A stretch of 64,000 nt of DNA from Apium graveolens (taxonomy: Eukaryota > Streptophyta > Magnoliopsida > Apiales > Apiaceae), in the NCBI RefSeq assembly GCF_009905375.1, contig NC_133652.1:21339262-21403261 (forward strand), written 5' to 3'. The notes under the pieces are model-generated. The model ran no database searches, was not told the DNA's origin, and saw only the letters and a program-made list of their open reading frames with translations. Positions within the stretch are counted from its first letter, which is position 1. Every line of letters begins with the position of its first letter. Shown here in pieces: positions 11,609-25,055 of this stretch. The translations under genes and the position numbers were made by a program.

Positions 11609-12621
11609 ATATACTCATCCATTTTAAAAATTTATCATATTATGACAGCCAAGGAATTAACAGAGGAAACTTCCGCGAAGAAAATAGAAGTTGAAACATG
11701 GGTTTGTAGTACATGTTTGTCCCAAGTACTCCCTAGATGTTCTCTTTAGCCTCGGTGATAATGTGATATATCTCTACAGATTTTAGCTCGAGTCATCACC
11801 TTCCACAGTCAATATCACCCATAGCTAGTTGTGTCCCGTATATAAATGAATAATTTAATATAATTGTGTTTGAAATAAATAAAATCATGTGTCGGCTGAG
11901 GAGGAAAACAAGGAGGGCAAACTAAAGATTCCAATTAGGCAGCTGAGCCATGATCTCAGATGCATCAAATCAATTTTAATTGTCTAGCAATATCCAATTA
12001 TATAAAGCAACATAATCTTATTAGAATTTAGAAGTAAACAAAAAGAATATCTTCAAGAGATAAAAGAAATATTTAAAATATAATGAATTTGATGCCTAAA
12101 AAGTAAAAATGCTACATCAAACAGTAATAAAAAGAAAACTCTCACCTTCTCCTGGAGGCTACTGCATAGCATTATATGTACACGACGTAGGTTCATTTGT
12201 TTTATCCCATGGCACATTAATTAACCTTGATCCTGACTCTCGGACAGTGTTCTAAAAATCCCGATTTTTAAAAAAAATTCCGATTAATTCTTAAAAAATA
12301 TTTGACCGATCTATTTTTTTTAAATTCGATTAAAATTTATAAATTATTTTTGAATTATATATTTTATAATAAATAAGATAAATATATTAAATATTATTGA
12401 AATATTTAAATATATCTAATTTGTGTTATAATTAATTCTCAATTTACAAATTAATCTCTAATCGGTACCTAAACCGATTAGTACTGATTACCGATTTTAT
12501 AACCATGCTCACACTAGTACAATATTGAATTTTTACTATTTATACGAACGCATTAAATAACGTAATATGAGACGTATATACTTTCATAATCAAGTATAAA
12601 TTGCTTTGTCCATATATGTAT
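11609..12621. other. Non-coding AT-rich DNA, one possible MITE
   Basis: No gene is visible. Around 12246-12510 the ends loosely mirror each other (GTTCTAAAAATC at the left, GATTTTATAACCATG at the right) around an AT-rich core, as in short hAT-like MITEs. I found no convincing target duplication. Confidence 0.3.
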
Positions 12622-12630
12622 ATATGTGTA

Positions 12631-13064
12631 GGGCTGAGTTCTATGGAGTCCACCTTTTTATCGGAGTCCTCGGAGTCCATCTACGTTCTGCAAATAAAAT
12701 ATATTGTAAAACGTGTTATTTTGCAAAACATGTTACACAAATAGCATAACTTCAACAAAATCATGCAAATCTCATATATTTACGGTACAATATGTATGTT
12801 CTGCAATATGTTCTGCAACATGAACATTTATATTCTGCAAACTAAACATGTTTTGTAGAATATATATTTTTGCAATGTTCTGCTTGTAAAATGTATGCAA
12901 TCTACAAGATTTTTGATAGAATAGTGATGTTTGTCGAAAAATAATAAGTTTTGCAATATTTTAAGCTATATTTTACTTGCAGAACATATATGAACTCCGA
13001 TGACTCCAATTAAAGGTGGACTCCGAGGACTCCAATTAAAGGTGGACTCCATAGAACTTTACTC
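12631..13064. mobile_element. MULE-type MITE with long target duplication
   Basis: A 434-bp element without coding capacity. Its terminal inverted repeats are GGGCTGAGTTCTATGGAGTC at the left and the complement of GAGTAAAGTTCTATGGAGTC at the right. The core 17 bases beyond the variable tip match fully and extend into GGAGTCCACCTTT. It is flanked by the 10-bp direct repeat TATATGTGTA (12621-12630 and 13065-13074). A 9-11 bp duplication is typical of Mutator-like elements. The flank is TA-rich, so part of the match could be chance. The inside is rich in GTTCTGCAA-like words. The right end carries two copies of GGACTCCAATTAAAGGT-like sequence. Confidence 0.75.
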
Positions 13065-13074
13065 TATATGTGTA

Positions 13075-14581
13075 TATATATATAAACAATTATGATTACA
13101 TATTTGTCTTATAAATAAATATAATACTAGCAAATCATCAGAATTGTACCATGCGTATCAATACATTTAATTGGATATATATATTTATATATATATATAT
13201 ATATATGGGATATAAATGACTATTCATTCTATCAAATGTATGAGGCCAATCAAATCATGGGGACCAGTATTAAAGGAAGTCCATTTTCAAAATTTTATAT
13301 TATTAATTTAACACTTCTCTTATTCGAGAATTTATTTATAGGTCGGATAATGACTCATAAACAATTATGCATTAATTTATATTTTGTGTTCAAAATAAAT
13401 TGTGAAAAATACTGGGATGGAAGGATAGAAATCGAGTGCTCCGCCAAACATGAGCTATGATAATATGTTATATAACAAGTTATTACTCTAAAATCTCAAT
13501 ATATTAAAGAAAATTAAGACACTGTAAAAACAAAATATTTTTACCTTAAAATATTTACCTCATCACGCTCATGATAAACCATAATAAAAAAAAAGTTAAA
13601 CGTCAAATATTCTAGTCGAACCCTAGGTAGCTGGTGTGAACAAAACATGAGGAAAATGTTTAGCGTTGAAATGACAGTGTAAATCTACTGAATATTTACA
13701 TGGGAATTTCAGAAAACCTAGTTTATTCAAGTGCCAATTGCTCTACCTAGGGTCGATTTCCGTGGGCAAAGAATAAAGAGTATATTAGTATTAAACTTTG
13801 AAGACGTCAAACAACTTTAATGCGTGTACAAAATGTAACGATCCCTCGAGCCTATTATATTAATCGACCCTGGACTGCATAACGATTGTCATGCTAATTA
13901 GATCTCGTTCCCTGTCAAGTAAAATTCCAATACATACGTATCTGTAATTCTTATCTATTTGCAGGCCTATAATATCATAGTTCATTTATGAATATGTCTT
14001 TGTAACTTAATAAATCACAAAGATATGTATTGCCACGTTAATTGCTTAAAAATACATTAACGTCGTTAAGTTCACTAATTTATTTAGATTATATTTTCCA
14101 ACCCCAATTAATTAGTATTTCGACTTAATATGTTAATTAGTGTAACATTTCACATCGATAAAAATAAGAGTGTTTAGATTTTTTATATAGCTAGTTTTTT
14201 CGGACTGACCTGTGGGAAATTGTTGGGTTAATATACATTCAGTTGTGGTATTGAATCTATAAGAATAATTATAGATTAAGTGTTGGAAACCTTTATAAAT
14301 ACAAGTCAATAACTAATATGTACCAAATCTTCATCTTTTTTGGAGTGACACGTGGATTCTTATAGATTTGGGATGTTGCATTAAGTTTTCAGTTATCTAC
14401 ATTCAGTATGAATACAACAATATTACAAGATATTTACAAATAAATGGTAAGAAAATAATTAAATTTGTGGTTCTTAATTTAGAGAAAGGTTTTTTGGTGG
14501 GTGTCAAATATCAAAGTTTTAAAATTGAGAAACTAAAACAAATTTTGAAATATATATAAGTGATTAGTTTATTTATTAATA
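13075..14581. other. Non-coding AT-rich DNA
   Basis: I see no gene. A TA microsatellite lies at about 13177-13206. The open frames at 13236-13460 and 14368-14559 have no recognisable motif and are probably chance. Confidence 0.5.
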
Positions 14582-15296
14582 CTAGTTTATAATCTGTGTG
14601 ATGCACGACTTTTTAAATTTATCTTTTTTTTATTTTTTTATTTTTTAAAAATTTATTTTAACTTTTTTAGTGTTCGTATATATGCTATTTCTGACGTTAT
14701 TGTAATATTATTTTTAATTTTAATAGCTTGTTGTAATATTGGTGCAAAAAAATACATATATTGAGAAATATACGATGACTAATTGAATTACAACTATATA
14801 TATGATAATTTCTAATCATATTTTATATATTGTTGTATCTCATACTTTTTTTGAATATTAGTAAAACAATATAATCTTTTTATATTTATAATTGGTTAAC
14901 TTTCTAATCATATTCAACTTATTAGGACATTGTATCGCAATTGGTGTTTGAATAGTATTAAAATAATTCTAATCATATTCTATCTATTGCATAATTATAT
15001 CATAATTTGATTTTTTAATATTAGTAGAATAATGTAATCTTTTTATATTTATGTTTTAATTGGTTAAATCTCTAATTATATTATATTTAGGATAGTATTA
15101 ATACATTTTATTACAATGGGTTTTTGAATAATATTAACAAAATGTAATTATTTTATCTTTATGATTGTATTAAAAGTATATTTATTCTAATAAAATATAA
15201 TTTTAACCGTCTGTTTTTTATTATATCATATTATTTTGGTAGTATATGATCAAATTTTTGGATAAGAAGTGCTTACTTCTTATTATATATAAGGGA
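14582..15296 (-). mobile_element. Non-autonomous Helitron (minus orientation)
   Basis: Read on the minus strand, the element starts TCCCTTATATATAATAAG and ends in a GC-richer hairpin-like stretch (CGTGCATCACACAG) followed by ATTATAAACTAG. This is the Helitron layout: 5' TC, a 3' hairpin about 10 bases before CTAG, and insertion between A and T (T at 15297 and A at 14581 on the plus strand). Its 3' end closely resembles the better-preserved one at 46786. About 715 bp, no coding sequence. Confidence 0.6.
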
Positions 15297-15494
15297 TATA
15301 ATGAATTTGACAACTGTGTTTAAAGATAAATTCATGCGGTATTATTCGAAGAGAATAATAATATAAATGTATCATTACAGAGTTAACCATTGTTTGGGAT
15401 CCTCGATTATTATATTGATTTCAAATTACAATTAAAATATATTAAGTCTCAGTTACCTTTGGAATCAAGACTCAGAGTTCGTGTCTTAACTAAC

Positions 15495-17598
15495 TGTAAC
15501 ACCCCCTTCCCAAAATGAGACGAGGGGTTACTTATTAAATCTAAACCTAAAAAAAACAGAGCACTAAAATCCAACATATAATATTATAAAGTCTCCAAAA
15601 TTATCCAAGTCAATAAATGCGAAGAAAATTAAATACTCTAATAATAAATGTCTAAAATAAATGCTAGAAGTCCAAAGATCCTAAGAAATTGTCACAAAGG
15701 TATCGCTCCATCACACAGCCCCAAAAGTCCCCCTAAGTACCTGCCAGAAGAAGAATACGGCATGAGCCAAATGCCCAGTACGGATTGGAATAAATTTATA
15801 AAACATAAAACAAGATGAACATTTGACAGTTTAATATAAAACAGCAAGTTTAAATAAAACAGGCTGAAACAACGAGGGCTAAGATATTTCATACCGAGAG
15901 CAAAACAAATAACAAATACACACATCATAGGGTACCTAATGTGTGCAACAAACCAGTTAACGAGTACGGCATATACAACGTCACTGTCGAATCAAATCAC
16001 AAATCAAACTCTGGGTGCACCCACGTATCCTGAAACAAATATCACAATGGCCAAAGCTCTCCTCCTGAGCTATCAAAAGGATACGCCATGACCAATCACA
16101 CTGCCATGGAAGTGTCATGCCAATGGTGCCGCAATGACATGGCTGTAGTACCCCTACAGCTGGTTAACTCGGTATACCCTATTTCACTCTAAGGGTTCAA
16201 ATAAAATAATTTTCACAATTTTAAGAATCACTTGCAGCAGATATTTCAAATATTCTAAACAGATATTTAACAAACATAATTTTAAAGCTCGCAAGATTAA
16301 ATATTTAAAACTTCCAGAACAGATTTAAAATAATTTTCAGAGATCAAACGAATAAGAACGGAATGAATAAAAATATGAAGGGAAAGAATCAGATATATTT
16401 AATAATAAAAGGAGTAGCACTGAAAGAAAGGGGACGAAATCCGTACCTCATCTGATGGACCATTAAATCGGATTGTTGAAATACGATTGAAAGTGAACAA
16501 CTTATACTAATTCGAATTTTAACAGCAGATAAGTTAAGGATTTGAAATAATGGTCAACTGGAGAAATAAAGTAGATTTAACAAGGATTCCAAAATGTTAA
16601 GATTCATCAAAAACGCACTGATAACGAATTAGTTATGAATTTTTGAAGTTCAGGTATCACAGCAGAAATTATTCAGGAACAGATTACAAAGAAGGCAAAT
16701 TTAGACAATAAAGACAATCTGATCTCACTTCGACTATAACTAGACAATGAAAGAGAATTCTCAGAGGTTTCATAATTTATAAAGATCATAATTTTATGAC
16801 GAATAATGAAGAAGATATGAATTTTTGAACATGAAACAACTATGCTGATAAGTATAAACAGACCAGAATATTTGTAAGGCAATTTAGGCAATTTAAAAAT
16901 TTAAATATATAATGGGTATACCATATAATGAAAGAGAATTTCATAAGCTTTCCAGATTGATATCATGAGTAATTTTCCGACATAAGATCGATTTATAACG
17001 AATTTTAGAAGGTATGAAAAACTGTTCACGTCATAAATCTGAAGGGTCACAAAGAATGGATATTTGCACATAGTTAGAGGCTGATTCCACAAAATATGTA
17101 AACATGGAAGTTGTAGGTATCGAAACAAGCTTTCCAGAAAATCAAGAATCAATGAATTCCGTGTACAAACGAATAAGTTATGGATTTTACAACAGATACG
17201 AGATGCTGATTTTATCACATACGAATTTCAGCACAAACAAATAAGAAGATGAACATGATATGATTATGAAGAAGAAAAGATCGATTCTCGTACCTTGATC
17301 AATCGAATAACACAAGAATAAACTTCTAAGATCTTCTTGTCTTCTCAAACCCTAGCCTCTAAGAGCGGCTCCAATTAAAAAGACATAGAATAGGACATAA
17401 CTTGTATATATATATATTTATAGGCCCACAAGCCCACAATTAATAGAATCCTATCCCTAATCTAATTAATAATATAATTACTAATTCTATTCCAAATCAA
17501 ATTGTATTAAAAATTACTATTATTACTAATTCTAATCTATTTCTAACTAATACAAATATTAAATAGATAATAATTAAAATAAAAATACGGATATTACA
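15495..17598 (-). repeat. 3' LTR of the Gypsy element (left copy)
   Basis: 2,104 bp, nearly identical to 21118-23221. The frames at 15692-15928, 16673-16891 and 16901-17218 recur exactly in the other LTR and are chance frames, not genes. In plus reading it begins TGTAACACCCCCTTCCC and ends ATACGGATATTACA. Confidence 0.95.
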
Positions 17599-17612
17599 TA
17601 TATACCCCCTTA
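17599..17612 (-). other. Polypurine tract of the Gypsy element
   Basis: On the minus strand TAAGGGGGTATATA lies directly before the 3' LTR (which starts TGTAATATCC in that reading). This is the expected plus-strand primer. It overlaps the last codon of pol by three bases. Confidence 0.75.
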
Positions 17613-20342
17613 AAAAGGATTCCGTCCCCGGAATCGAACGAAACTAAAACTCGTACCTGAATCGAACAAATGCGGATATTTCTCACGAATAGATTCTTCT
17701 AATTCCCAAGTAGCCTCTCTTTCCGAATGATTTTTCCACAAAACTTTCACAAACGGAATGGTGTTCTTCCTCAAAACTCGCTCCTCTCGAGCTAAGATAG
17801 CCTCAGCTTCCTCCTCACAAGAAAGATCCTCTTTAATCTTATGTAATGGATACTGAACTACATGTAATGGATGATATTTGTAGCCCCTCAAAACCGACAC
17901 ATGAAACACATTATGCACATGAGATAGTTGTGGTGGCAACGCAACTCTATAAGATACTTCCCCTACTTTCTCCATAACGTCAAAAGGGCCAACATATCTC
18001 GGACTAAGCTTTCCCTTCATACCAAAACGCTTCACACCCTTACAAGGCGACACCTTTAAGAACACATGATCACCTGGCTCAAATCCCCCAAACTTCCTAT
18101 GTTGGTCCGCGTAACTCTTTTGACGAGATCGAGCTTCCTTCAGACTTTCTTTAACTTTCTCTACCTTCTCATTAGTAATTCTAACTAACTCCGGCCCTTC
18201 GATGACTCTCTCACCAACCTCATCCCAACAAGATGGTGCCCTACACCTCCTACCATACAAAGCCTCAAATGGTGGCATACCAATACTCGCGTGCCAACTA
18301 TTATTGTACGCAAACTCAACAAGATACAAATATTTATCCCAATCACCTGTCCACTCTAACGCGCAAGCCCTCAACATATCCTCCAATGTCTGAATCGTCC
18401 TCTCTGACTGTCCATCGGTCTGCGGATGATAAGCTGTACTGAAATTAAGCCTCATACCCCAAGCTTGCTGGAATCCCTTCCAAAAACGCGATGTAAATCT
18501 CGTATCCCTGTCAGAAACTATCGACACCGGCACACCATGAAGTCTAACAATATCTCGCTGAAAAATCTCTGCCAACTCATGAACAGGAGTAGTCTCTTTA
18601 ATAGGCAAGAAGTGAGCGGACTTAGTGAGTCTATCAACCACCACCCATATAACATCATTCTTCTTGAAAGTCCTCGGCAAATGAGTTACAAAATCCATAG
18701 TAATGTTTTCCCACTTCCAAACTGGTATATCTAGCTGTTGCAACAATCCACTAGGCCTCTGATGGTCTATCTTCACTTGTTGACATGTAAGACATTTTCC
18801 CACAAATTCTGCTATATCTCCCTTCATTCCACTCCACCAAAAGTGCTTCTTCAAATCCCTATACATCTTGGTGGAACCTGGATGAATAGAAAATGAAGAA
18901 CTATGAGCCTCCTTCAAAATTTCCTCACGAATCGTCGGGTCTGCGGGCACGCACAATTTACTACCCAACCACATCACACCCTCATCATCGAAATGAAATT
19001 GTGTTTGCTTTCCACCTGCCACCTCGGATCTAATAGCTTCCAAACCTGTATCACTCTTCTGAGCTTCCTTAACCCTTGAAACAAGATTCGGTTCCACTTT
19101 CAAATTTGCAATACTACCACTTGATCCTCTAATATACAACTCAACACCCAAGCGCTCCAAATCTGAAATAAGGTGCGGCTGAGTAATGAGAGATGCAACA
19201 CTCCCCAAGTTCTTCCTACTAAGAGCGTCTACCACTACATTCGCCTTCCCCGGATGGTACTGAATATTTGCATCATAATCCTTAAGAAGTTCAAGCCACC
19301 TCCGCTGCCTCATGTTAAGCTCCTTCTGAGTAAAGATGTATTTGAGACTCTTGTGATCAGTAAAGATGTCACAAGTCTCTCCATAAAGATAGTGTCTCCA
19401 GATCTTCAAAGCAAAGACCACTGCTGCTAACTCCAAGTCATGGGTAGGATAATTCACCTCATATGGTTTAAGCTGCCTAGAAGCGTAAGAAATCACTTTC
19501 CCATGTTGCATAAGAACACACCCCAATCCTCTCTTAGAAGCATCACTATACACCTGAAAACCTCCACTCCCTGATGGCAACACAAGTATTGGAGTTGACA
19601 CCAACCTCTTCTTTAACTCTTGAAAGCTCTTCTCACGATCATCATTCCACTTGAACTTAATTCCCTTCCTCATTAGCTGAGTCAATGGTAAAGCTATGGA
19701 AGAGAAACCTTCCACAAAACGCCTATAGTAGCCTTCCAAACCCAAGAAACTCCTCACCTCCGTCACATTGCTAGGTCTGGGCCAATTAGTAATAGCCTCG
19801 ACTTTCGCAGGATCCAACTCAATGCCCCTACCAGATACAACATGCCCCAAGAATGCCACTTCCTCCAACCAGAATTCACACTTGGAAAATTTCGCAAACA
19901 ACTTCCTCTTCCTCAAAATTTCAAGTACAGTACGTAAATGCTCCTCATGCTCCTCTCTGCTCCTAGAGTATATCAAGATATCATCGATGAAGACCACCAC
20001 GAATTTATCCAGATAATCATGAAAGACCCGATTCATCAAATCCATAAATACCGCTGGTGCATTCGTCAACCCAAAGGACATCACGAGAAACTCATAATGA
20101 CCATAACGAGTGCAAAATGCAGTCTTCGGAACGTCTTCCTCCCTAACTCGTAACTGATGGTAACCAGATCTCAAATCTATCTTCGAAAAGTACTTCGCCC
20201 CTTGTAACTGATCAAACAAGTCATCAATGCGTGGCAAAGGATACCTGTTTCTAACAGTCACCTTATTCAACTCCCTATAGTCAATGCACAATCTCATAGA
20301 ACCATCCTTCTTCTTCACAAACAACGTGGAGCACCCCATCAT
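17610..20342 (-). CDS. pol: Gypsy pol fragment: RT-RNase H-integrase-chromodomain, open over 910 codons
   Basis: An uninterrupted frame starting at an ATG (20340-20342) that lies just upstream of RT motif 1 ([19 protein letters not shown]). A complete chromovirus polyprotein would have gag, protease and the first RT residues before this point. The RT catalytic box is FIDD at residues 118-121. RNase H begins near 265 ([10 protein letters not shown]) and ends near VVDALSRK. The integrase zinc region near 487-530 keeps its His and Cys ligands (ending CLTCQQVK). The integrase core keeps its three acidic residues ([21 protein letters not shown]). A chromodomain-like region spans about 843-893 ([11 protein letters not shown] to EKYPHLF), which in such elements guides integration to heterochromatin. 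No stop or frameshift is present, but missing RT fingers make polymerase activity doubtful. Confidence 0.9.
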   Translation of the reverse strand: MMGCSTLFVKKKDGSMRLCIDYRELNKVTVRNRYPLPRIDDLFDQLQGAKYFSKIDLRSGYHQLRVREEDVPKTAFCTRYGHYEFLVMSFGLTNAPAVFMDLMNRVFHDYLDKFVVVFIDDILIYSRSREEHEEHLRTVLEILRKRKLFAKFSKCEFWLEEVAFLGHVVSGRGIELDPAKVEAITNWPRPSNVTEVRSFLGLEGYYRRFVEGFSSIALPLTQLMRKGIKFKWNDDREKSFQELKKRLVSTPILVLPSGSGGFQVYSDASKRGLGCVLMQHGKVISYASRQLKPYEVNYPTHDLELAAVVFALKIWRHYLYGETCDIFTDHKSLKYIFTQKELNMRQRRWLELLKDYDANIQYHPGKANVVVDALSRKNLGSVASLITQPHLISDLERLGVELYIRGSSGSIANLKVEPNLVSRVKEAQKSDTGLEAIRSEVAGGKQTQFHFDDEGVMWLGSKLCVPADPTIREEILKEAHSSSFSIHPGSTKMYRDLKKHFWWSGMKGDIAEFVGKCLTCQQVKIDHQRPSGLLQQLDIPVWKWENITMDFVTHLPRTFKKNDVIWVVVDRLTKSAHFLPIKETTPVHELAEIFQRDIVRLHGVPVSIVSDRDTRFTSRFWKGFQQAWGMRLNFSTAYHPQTDGQSERTIQTLEDMLRACALEWTGDWDKYLYLVEFAYNNSWHASIGMPPFEALYGRRCRAPSCWDEVGERVIEGPELVRITNEKVEKVKESLKEARSRQKSYADQHRKFGGFEPGDHVFLKVSPCKGVKRFGMKGKLSPRYVGPFDVMEKVGEVSYRVALPPQLSHVHNVFHVSVLRGYKYHPLHVVQYPLHKIKEDLSCEEEAEAILAREERVLRKNTIPFVKVLWKNHSEREATWELEESIREKYPHLFDSGTSFSFVRFRGRNPF

Positions 20343-21117
20343 CCTTATTTAAATAAAATTTCTATAATATCTTTTCCCATAATTATTTTCATAAATAGAT
20401 AACAAATCTTAGTACATCCTTTAACTTCTATAAATCTTAGCTTCACTTTCTATCACCATGGAAAATTTAATAAATATTTGAAAATTGCGTCCAACTCATT
20501 GACAAATAGATCATCCTTGATACATAGATCTAATTCAATGCACCTTTAGCTAAAGTATAAATAACTGACACCATATATCCTTACCCAAAATTTACCTCAC
20601 TTTTAACTCCTAATTAATTCAGAACACTTCATTTGGTTGAGAGTCTCTACCTAAAATTCTAAATCAGTTGCATCTTCAAATATCGTCCACTTTTGATGTT
20701 ATTGAAATACCTCCAAAATGTTAAATCAAATAAATTCCTAAAAATAAAATACCAAAATACTTTCAAAAAATCCCAATGTTCATATCCTGAAACTTCTAAA
20801 CGCTCCCTATATTTATCACAAATACAAATGAAGGGATTTAGTAACAAATACTAAACTATAAGACTTTAAGAAAATAAAAAAAATGATAGAAGAGTCATAA
20901 CATAATCAGATATTGTGAAATTTTTACGTATAAAAAAGGATTCAGAATATACATATATGAAAGAAGTTCACCGAAAAAGATAAGTAGTAGTATTTCATAA
21001 AAAAAATTGAAGAATGAAATCACAGAATAGAATACCCATCCTAAAGGCTACCCAAACTCACAGGTCAAACCTAAATAGGTTTTCTACAAGAAAGAACCTA
21101 AGCTCTGATGCCATCTT
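20343..21117 (-). other. Non-coding replacement of gag/protease plus primer-binding site
   Basis: This is where gag and protease should lie. The DNA is AT-rich and I see no zinc knuckle, no protease motif and no long frame (the 62-codon frame at 20659-20847 has no known motif). Next to the 5' LTR the minus strand reads TGGCATCAGAGC (about 21103-21114), one base different from the usual initiator-Met primer site. I could not recognise the origin of the filler. It may be leader sequence or captured host DNA. Confidence 0.75.
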
Positions 21118-23221
21118 TGTAACACCCCCTTCCCAAAATGAGACGAGGGGTTACTTATTAAATCTAAACCTAAAAAAAACAGAGCACTAAAATCCAACAT
21201 ATAATATTATAAAGTCTCCAAAATTATCCAAGTCAATAAATGCGAAGAAAATTAAATACTCTAATAATAAATGTCTAAAATAAATGCTAGAAGTCCAAAG
21301 ATCCTAAGAAATTGTCACAAAGGTATCGCTCCATCACACAGCCCCAAAAGTCCCCCTAAGTACCTGCCAGAAGAAGAATACGGCATGAGCCAAATGCCCA
21401 GTACGGATTGGAATAAATTTATAAAACATAAAACAAGATGAACATTTGACAGTTTAATATAAAACAGCAAGTTTAAATAAAACAGGCTGAAACAACGAGG
21501 GCTAAGATATTTCATACCGAGAGCAAAACAAATAACAAATACACACATCATAGGGTACCTAATGTGTGCAACAAACCAGTTAACGAGTACGGCATATACA
21601 ACGTCACTGTCGAATCAAATCACAAATCAAACTCTGGGTGCACCCACGTATCCTGAAACAAATATCACAATGGCCAAAGCTCTCCTCCTGAGCTATCAAA
21701 AGGATACGCCATGACCAATCACACTGCCATGGAAGTGTCATGCCAATGGTGCCGCAATGACATGGCTGTAGTACCCCTACAGCTGGTTAACTCGGTATAC
21801 CCTATTTCACTCTAAGGGTTCAAATAAAATAATTTTCACAATTTTAAGAATCACTTGCAGCAGATATTTCAAATATTCTAAACAGATATTTAACAAACAT
21901 AATTTTAAAGCTCGCAAGATTAAATATTTAAAACTTCCAGAACAGATTTAAAATAATTTTCAGAGATCAAACGAATAAGAACGGAATGAATAAAAATATG
22001 AAGGGAAAGAATCAGATATATTTAATAATAAAAGGAGTAGCACTGAAAGAAAGGGGACGAAATCCGTACCTCATCTGATGGACCATTAAATCGGATTGTT
22101 GAAATACGATTGAAAGTGAACAACTTATACTAATTCGAATTTTAACAGCAGATAAGTTAAGGATTTGAAATAATGGTCAACTGGAGAAATAAAGTAGATT
22201 TAACAAGGATTCCAAAATGTTAAGATTCATCAAAAACGCACTGATAACGAATTAGTTATGAATTTTTGAAGTTCAGGTATCACAGCAGAAATTATTCAGG
22301 AACAGATTACAAAGAAGGCAAATTTAGACAATAAAGACAATCTGATCTCACTTCGACTATAACTAGACAATGAAAGAGAATTCTCAGAGGTTTCATAATT
22401 TATAAAGATCATAATTTTATGACGAATAATGAAGAAGATATGAATTTTTGAACATGAAACAACTATGCTGATAAGTATAAACAGACCAGAATATTTGTAA
22501 GGCAATTTAGGCAATTTAAAAATTTAAATATATAATGGGTATACCATATAATGAAAGAGAATTTCATAAGCTTTCCAGATTGATATCATGAGTAATTTTC
22601 CGACATAAGATCGATTTATAACGAATTTTAGAAGGTATGAAAAACTGTTCACGTCATAAATCTGAAGGGTCACAAAGAATGGATATTTGCACATAGTTAG
22701 AGGCTGATTCCACAAAATATGTAAACATGGAAGTTGTAGGTATCGAAACAAGCTTTCCAGAAAATCAAGAATCAATGAATTCCGTGTACAAACGAATAAG
22801 TTATGGATTTTACAACAGATACGAGATGCTGATTTTATCACATACGAATTTCAGCACAAATAAATAAGAAGATGAACATGATATGATTATGAAGAAGAAA
22901 AGATCGATTCTCGTACCTTGATCAATCGAATAACACAAGAATAAACTTCTAAGATCTTCTTGTCTTCTCAAACCCTAGCCTCTAAGAGCGGCTCCAATTA
23001 AAAAGACATAGAATAGGACATAACTTGTATATATATATATTTATAGGTCCACAAACCCACAATTAATAGAATCCTATCCCTAATCTAATTAATAATATAA
23101 TTACTAATTCTATTCCAAATCAAATTGTATTAAAAATTACTATTATTACTAATTCTAATCTATTTCTAACTAATACAAATATTAAATAGATAATAATTAA
23201 AATAAAAATACGGATATTACA
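21118..23221 (-). repeat. 5' LTR of the Gypsy element (right copy)
   Basis: Twin of 15495-17598, same length, with about three single-base differences by eye. It is followed by the target duplication CTAAC (23222-23226). The frames inside it are the same chance frames as in the left copy. Confidence 0.95.
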
Positions 23222-23226
23222 CTAAC

Positions 23227-25047
23227 ACACTCAGAAACAAGCAGCTTAAAGCGAGTTACTTAATTACTGTTGTGTTGTAACATACAAACAAAAAAGACAA
23301 ATGCAAAATTCGTTCAACAGTGAAAGAGCATAAGGTCAAATTACATATTGACTTTTAAAGTGATAAACACGTTCGAAGTAGGTCAAAAGGATATCCCGAC
23401 AGAAACTCAAATCACAAAACTTATAAAGTAGTAAGTACCAAAACATTCAGTCTTTTAATTTTGGAGATTTATTAATTTGGAGTTTATTGAGTTAACATTT
23501 TAGGAGCAGCTAGAGGGAATGTGTCCGGAGTTATCACCATAAGTATGCATAATATAATTAATAATATGTAATGGTGCTTTAATTTGACCAGGTCTGCATA
23601 TATAAAAATTGTAAAGTGAGGTAAGTTGGCATTTAAGTTAGCCAGGGGACATTGACAAAAATTTAACAAGCTAAGTAACAAAAATAGTATTTCTAAGTAT
23701 TATTAAATATATATATATACCCAGCTCCTACAAATCATCTGTCCTCTACTTCCTTTTTCACATTCCATTGCAATGTATAAAATGTTTGTTAGCTTTCTAC
23801 CAAAGTCCAAAACATATACAGTCGCTTTATGATTATCTTGTTCATTTCACAACACTGCAGTCCAGGAGTTGTTTAATTAGGCAGATTATTTTAATTAAGT
23901 TAACTATTTGGAGATCCTCTGGTGATTTCTATCTTTTATTCTTCAGGCACTTACATTTATTGATTATATGACCATGGAAAACAATCTGGGATAGTTGTGT
24001 GTAAATGTTTGAGTGAAGTTTATAAATATATGTCAGCAGCCAATGATCTAATTAGTTGCACATAAGGAGGTCTGAAGTAGCTTGAAATATCAATTTGAAA
24101 GCGAGTACGACCAGGATCAGACCTTTAGTATAGTTGACGGACAAAGATACAAAATAAGATTCAATTTAGGAGCTTAAATTTCTCAGCTGAAAATCTAGAA
24201 GTTTGATATACAGGCTTATAAAATACATTCCAGAATGAGATTTATTTAATGGTAAACTGATTACACAATATATATGAATGTAATCACGCAGAAACATCTT
24301 TGAAATTTCACTCAAGTTCGCTGTATAGAACGAGTCAATTACATGCATGAATGAGCAAGTGTGTGTGTTTAATCCACCGTGATAATAATAAATTGGCGCA
24401 ATCTGATCAATTAGCGTCCCGATTGAGTTATGTTATATAATAAAGTTTAACTAACATATATAATAACGGCACCTGTTATTTTCTAAATTTCTTTTGCACC
24501 ATATATTTATAATAGTAACATTTTTGAGTTTTTTTATTGATAAATATTATATAATGTTTAAATTATATAAAATACAAGTTCAGTATTTATTGATATATAT
24601 AATTTTTATATAAGACATTAACAACATGCACAATATTTCTAATATAACTCTTTAATCAAATTACATATTTTCTTATTTGTGTCATGTAATTTGTATTTAC
24701 AGAATGAATACAAGCAGATAACCACTATACGTTTTAAAGAAAAAAGATTTAAAGTTTATCAATAGAATGTTGTCAGTATTGTTCATAAAAAGTAAACTAA
24801 AAATTAACATATATGTTTAATGCAGAGTCTGACTAAATTTTTTGAGTTTTGGTTAAATAAATTCTGAATAATAAACTATTTTATTAACTAAGTTATTACT
24901 AATTTACAAATACCTCGCTTAATTTAAAAGGATTTGTAATGCATTAATAAAGTCGTCAAGACATGCAAACGTAATATTCAACAAATTAGAATTTACACAA
25001 CAGTTAATGTAAGTTGATTTTTGATGGAAAATTTGTTATTTTATTTA
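23227..25047. other. Non-coding AT-rich DNA
   Basis: No gene or transposon terminus is recognised. The open frames at 23484-23681, 23768-23971 and 24166-24348 carry no known motif. A short TA repeat lies near 23707-23720. Confidence 0.5.
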
Positions 25048-25055
25048 GATTCAAC

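Larger units (their letters stand above)
15495..23221 (-). mobile_element. Young gag-less Gypsy element, chromovirus type
   Basis: A 7,727-bp element with two 2,104-bp LTRs (15495-17598 and 21118-23221), tips TGTAACA and ATTACA, and the perfect target duplication CTAAC at 15490-15494 and 23222-23226. The LTRs differ at only about three positions by eye (17236 against 22859, and two near 17425/23047). Primer site, pol and purine tract all read on the minus strand. The RT, RNase H, integrase, chromodomain order is that of plant chromoviruses, and Tekay/Del is the best guess. The 3,519-bp interior has no gag or protease. In their place is about 775 bp of non-coding DNA. It therefore looks like a recently moved deletion derivative that needed proteins from elsewhere. 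Confidence 0.94.

Noticed and set aside
15692..17218. Three minus-strand frames of 72-105 codons in the Gypsy LTR
   Set aside because: They recur identically in the other LTR (21315-22841), have no known motifs and lie in non-coding LTR sequence.
18202..20153. Plus-strand frames opposite the Gypsy pol
   Set aside because: Antisense shadows of the long pol frame.
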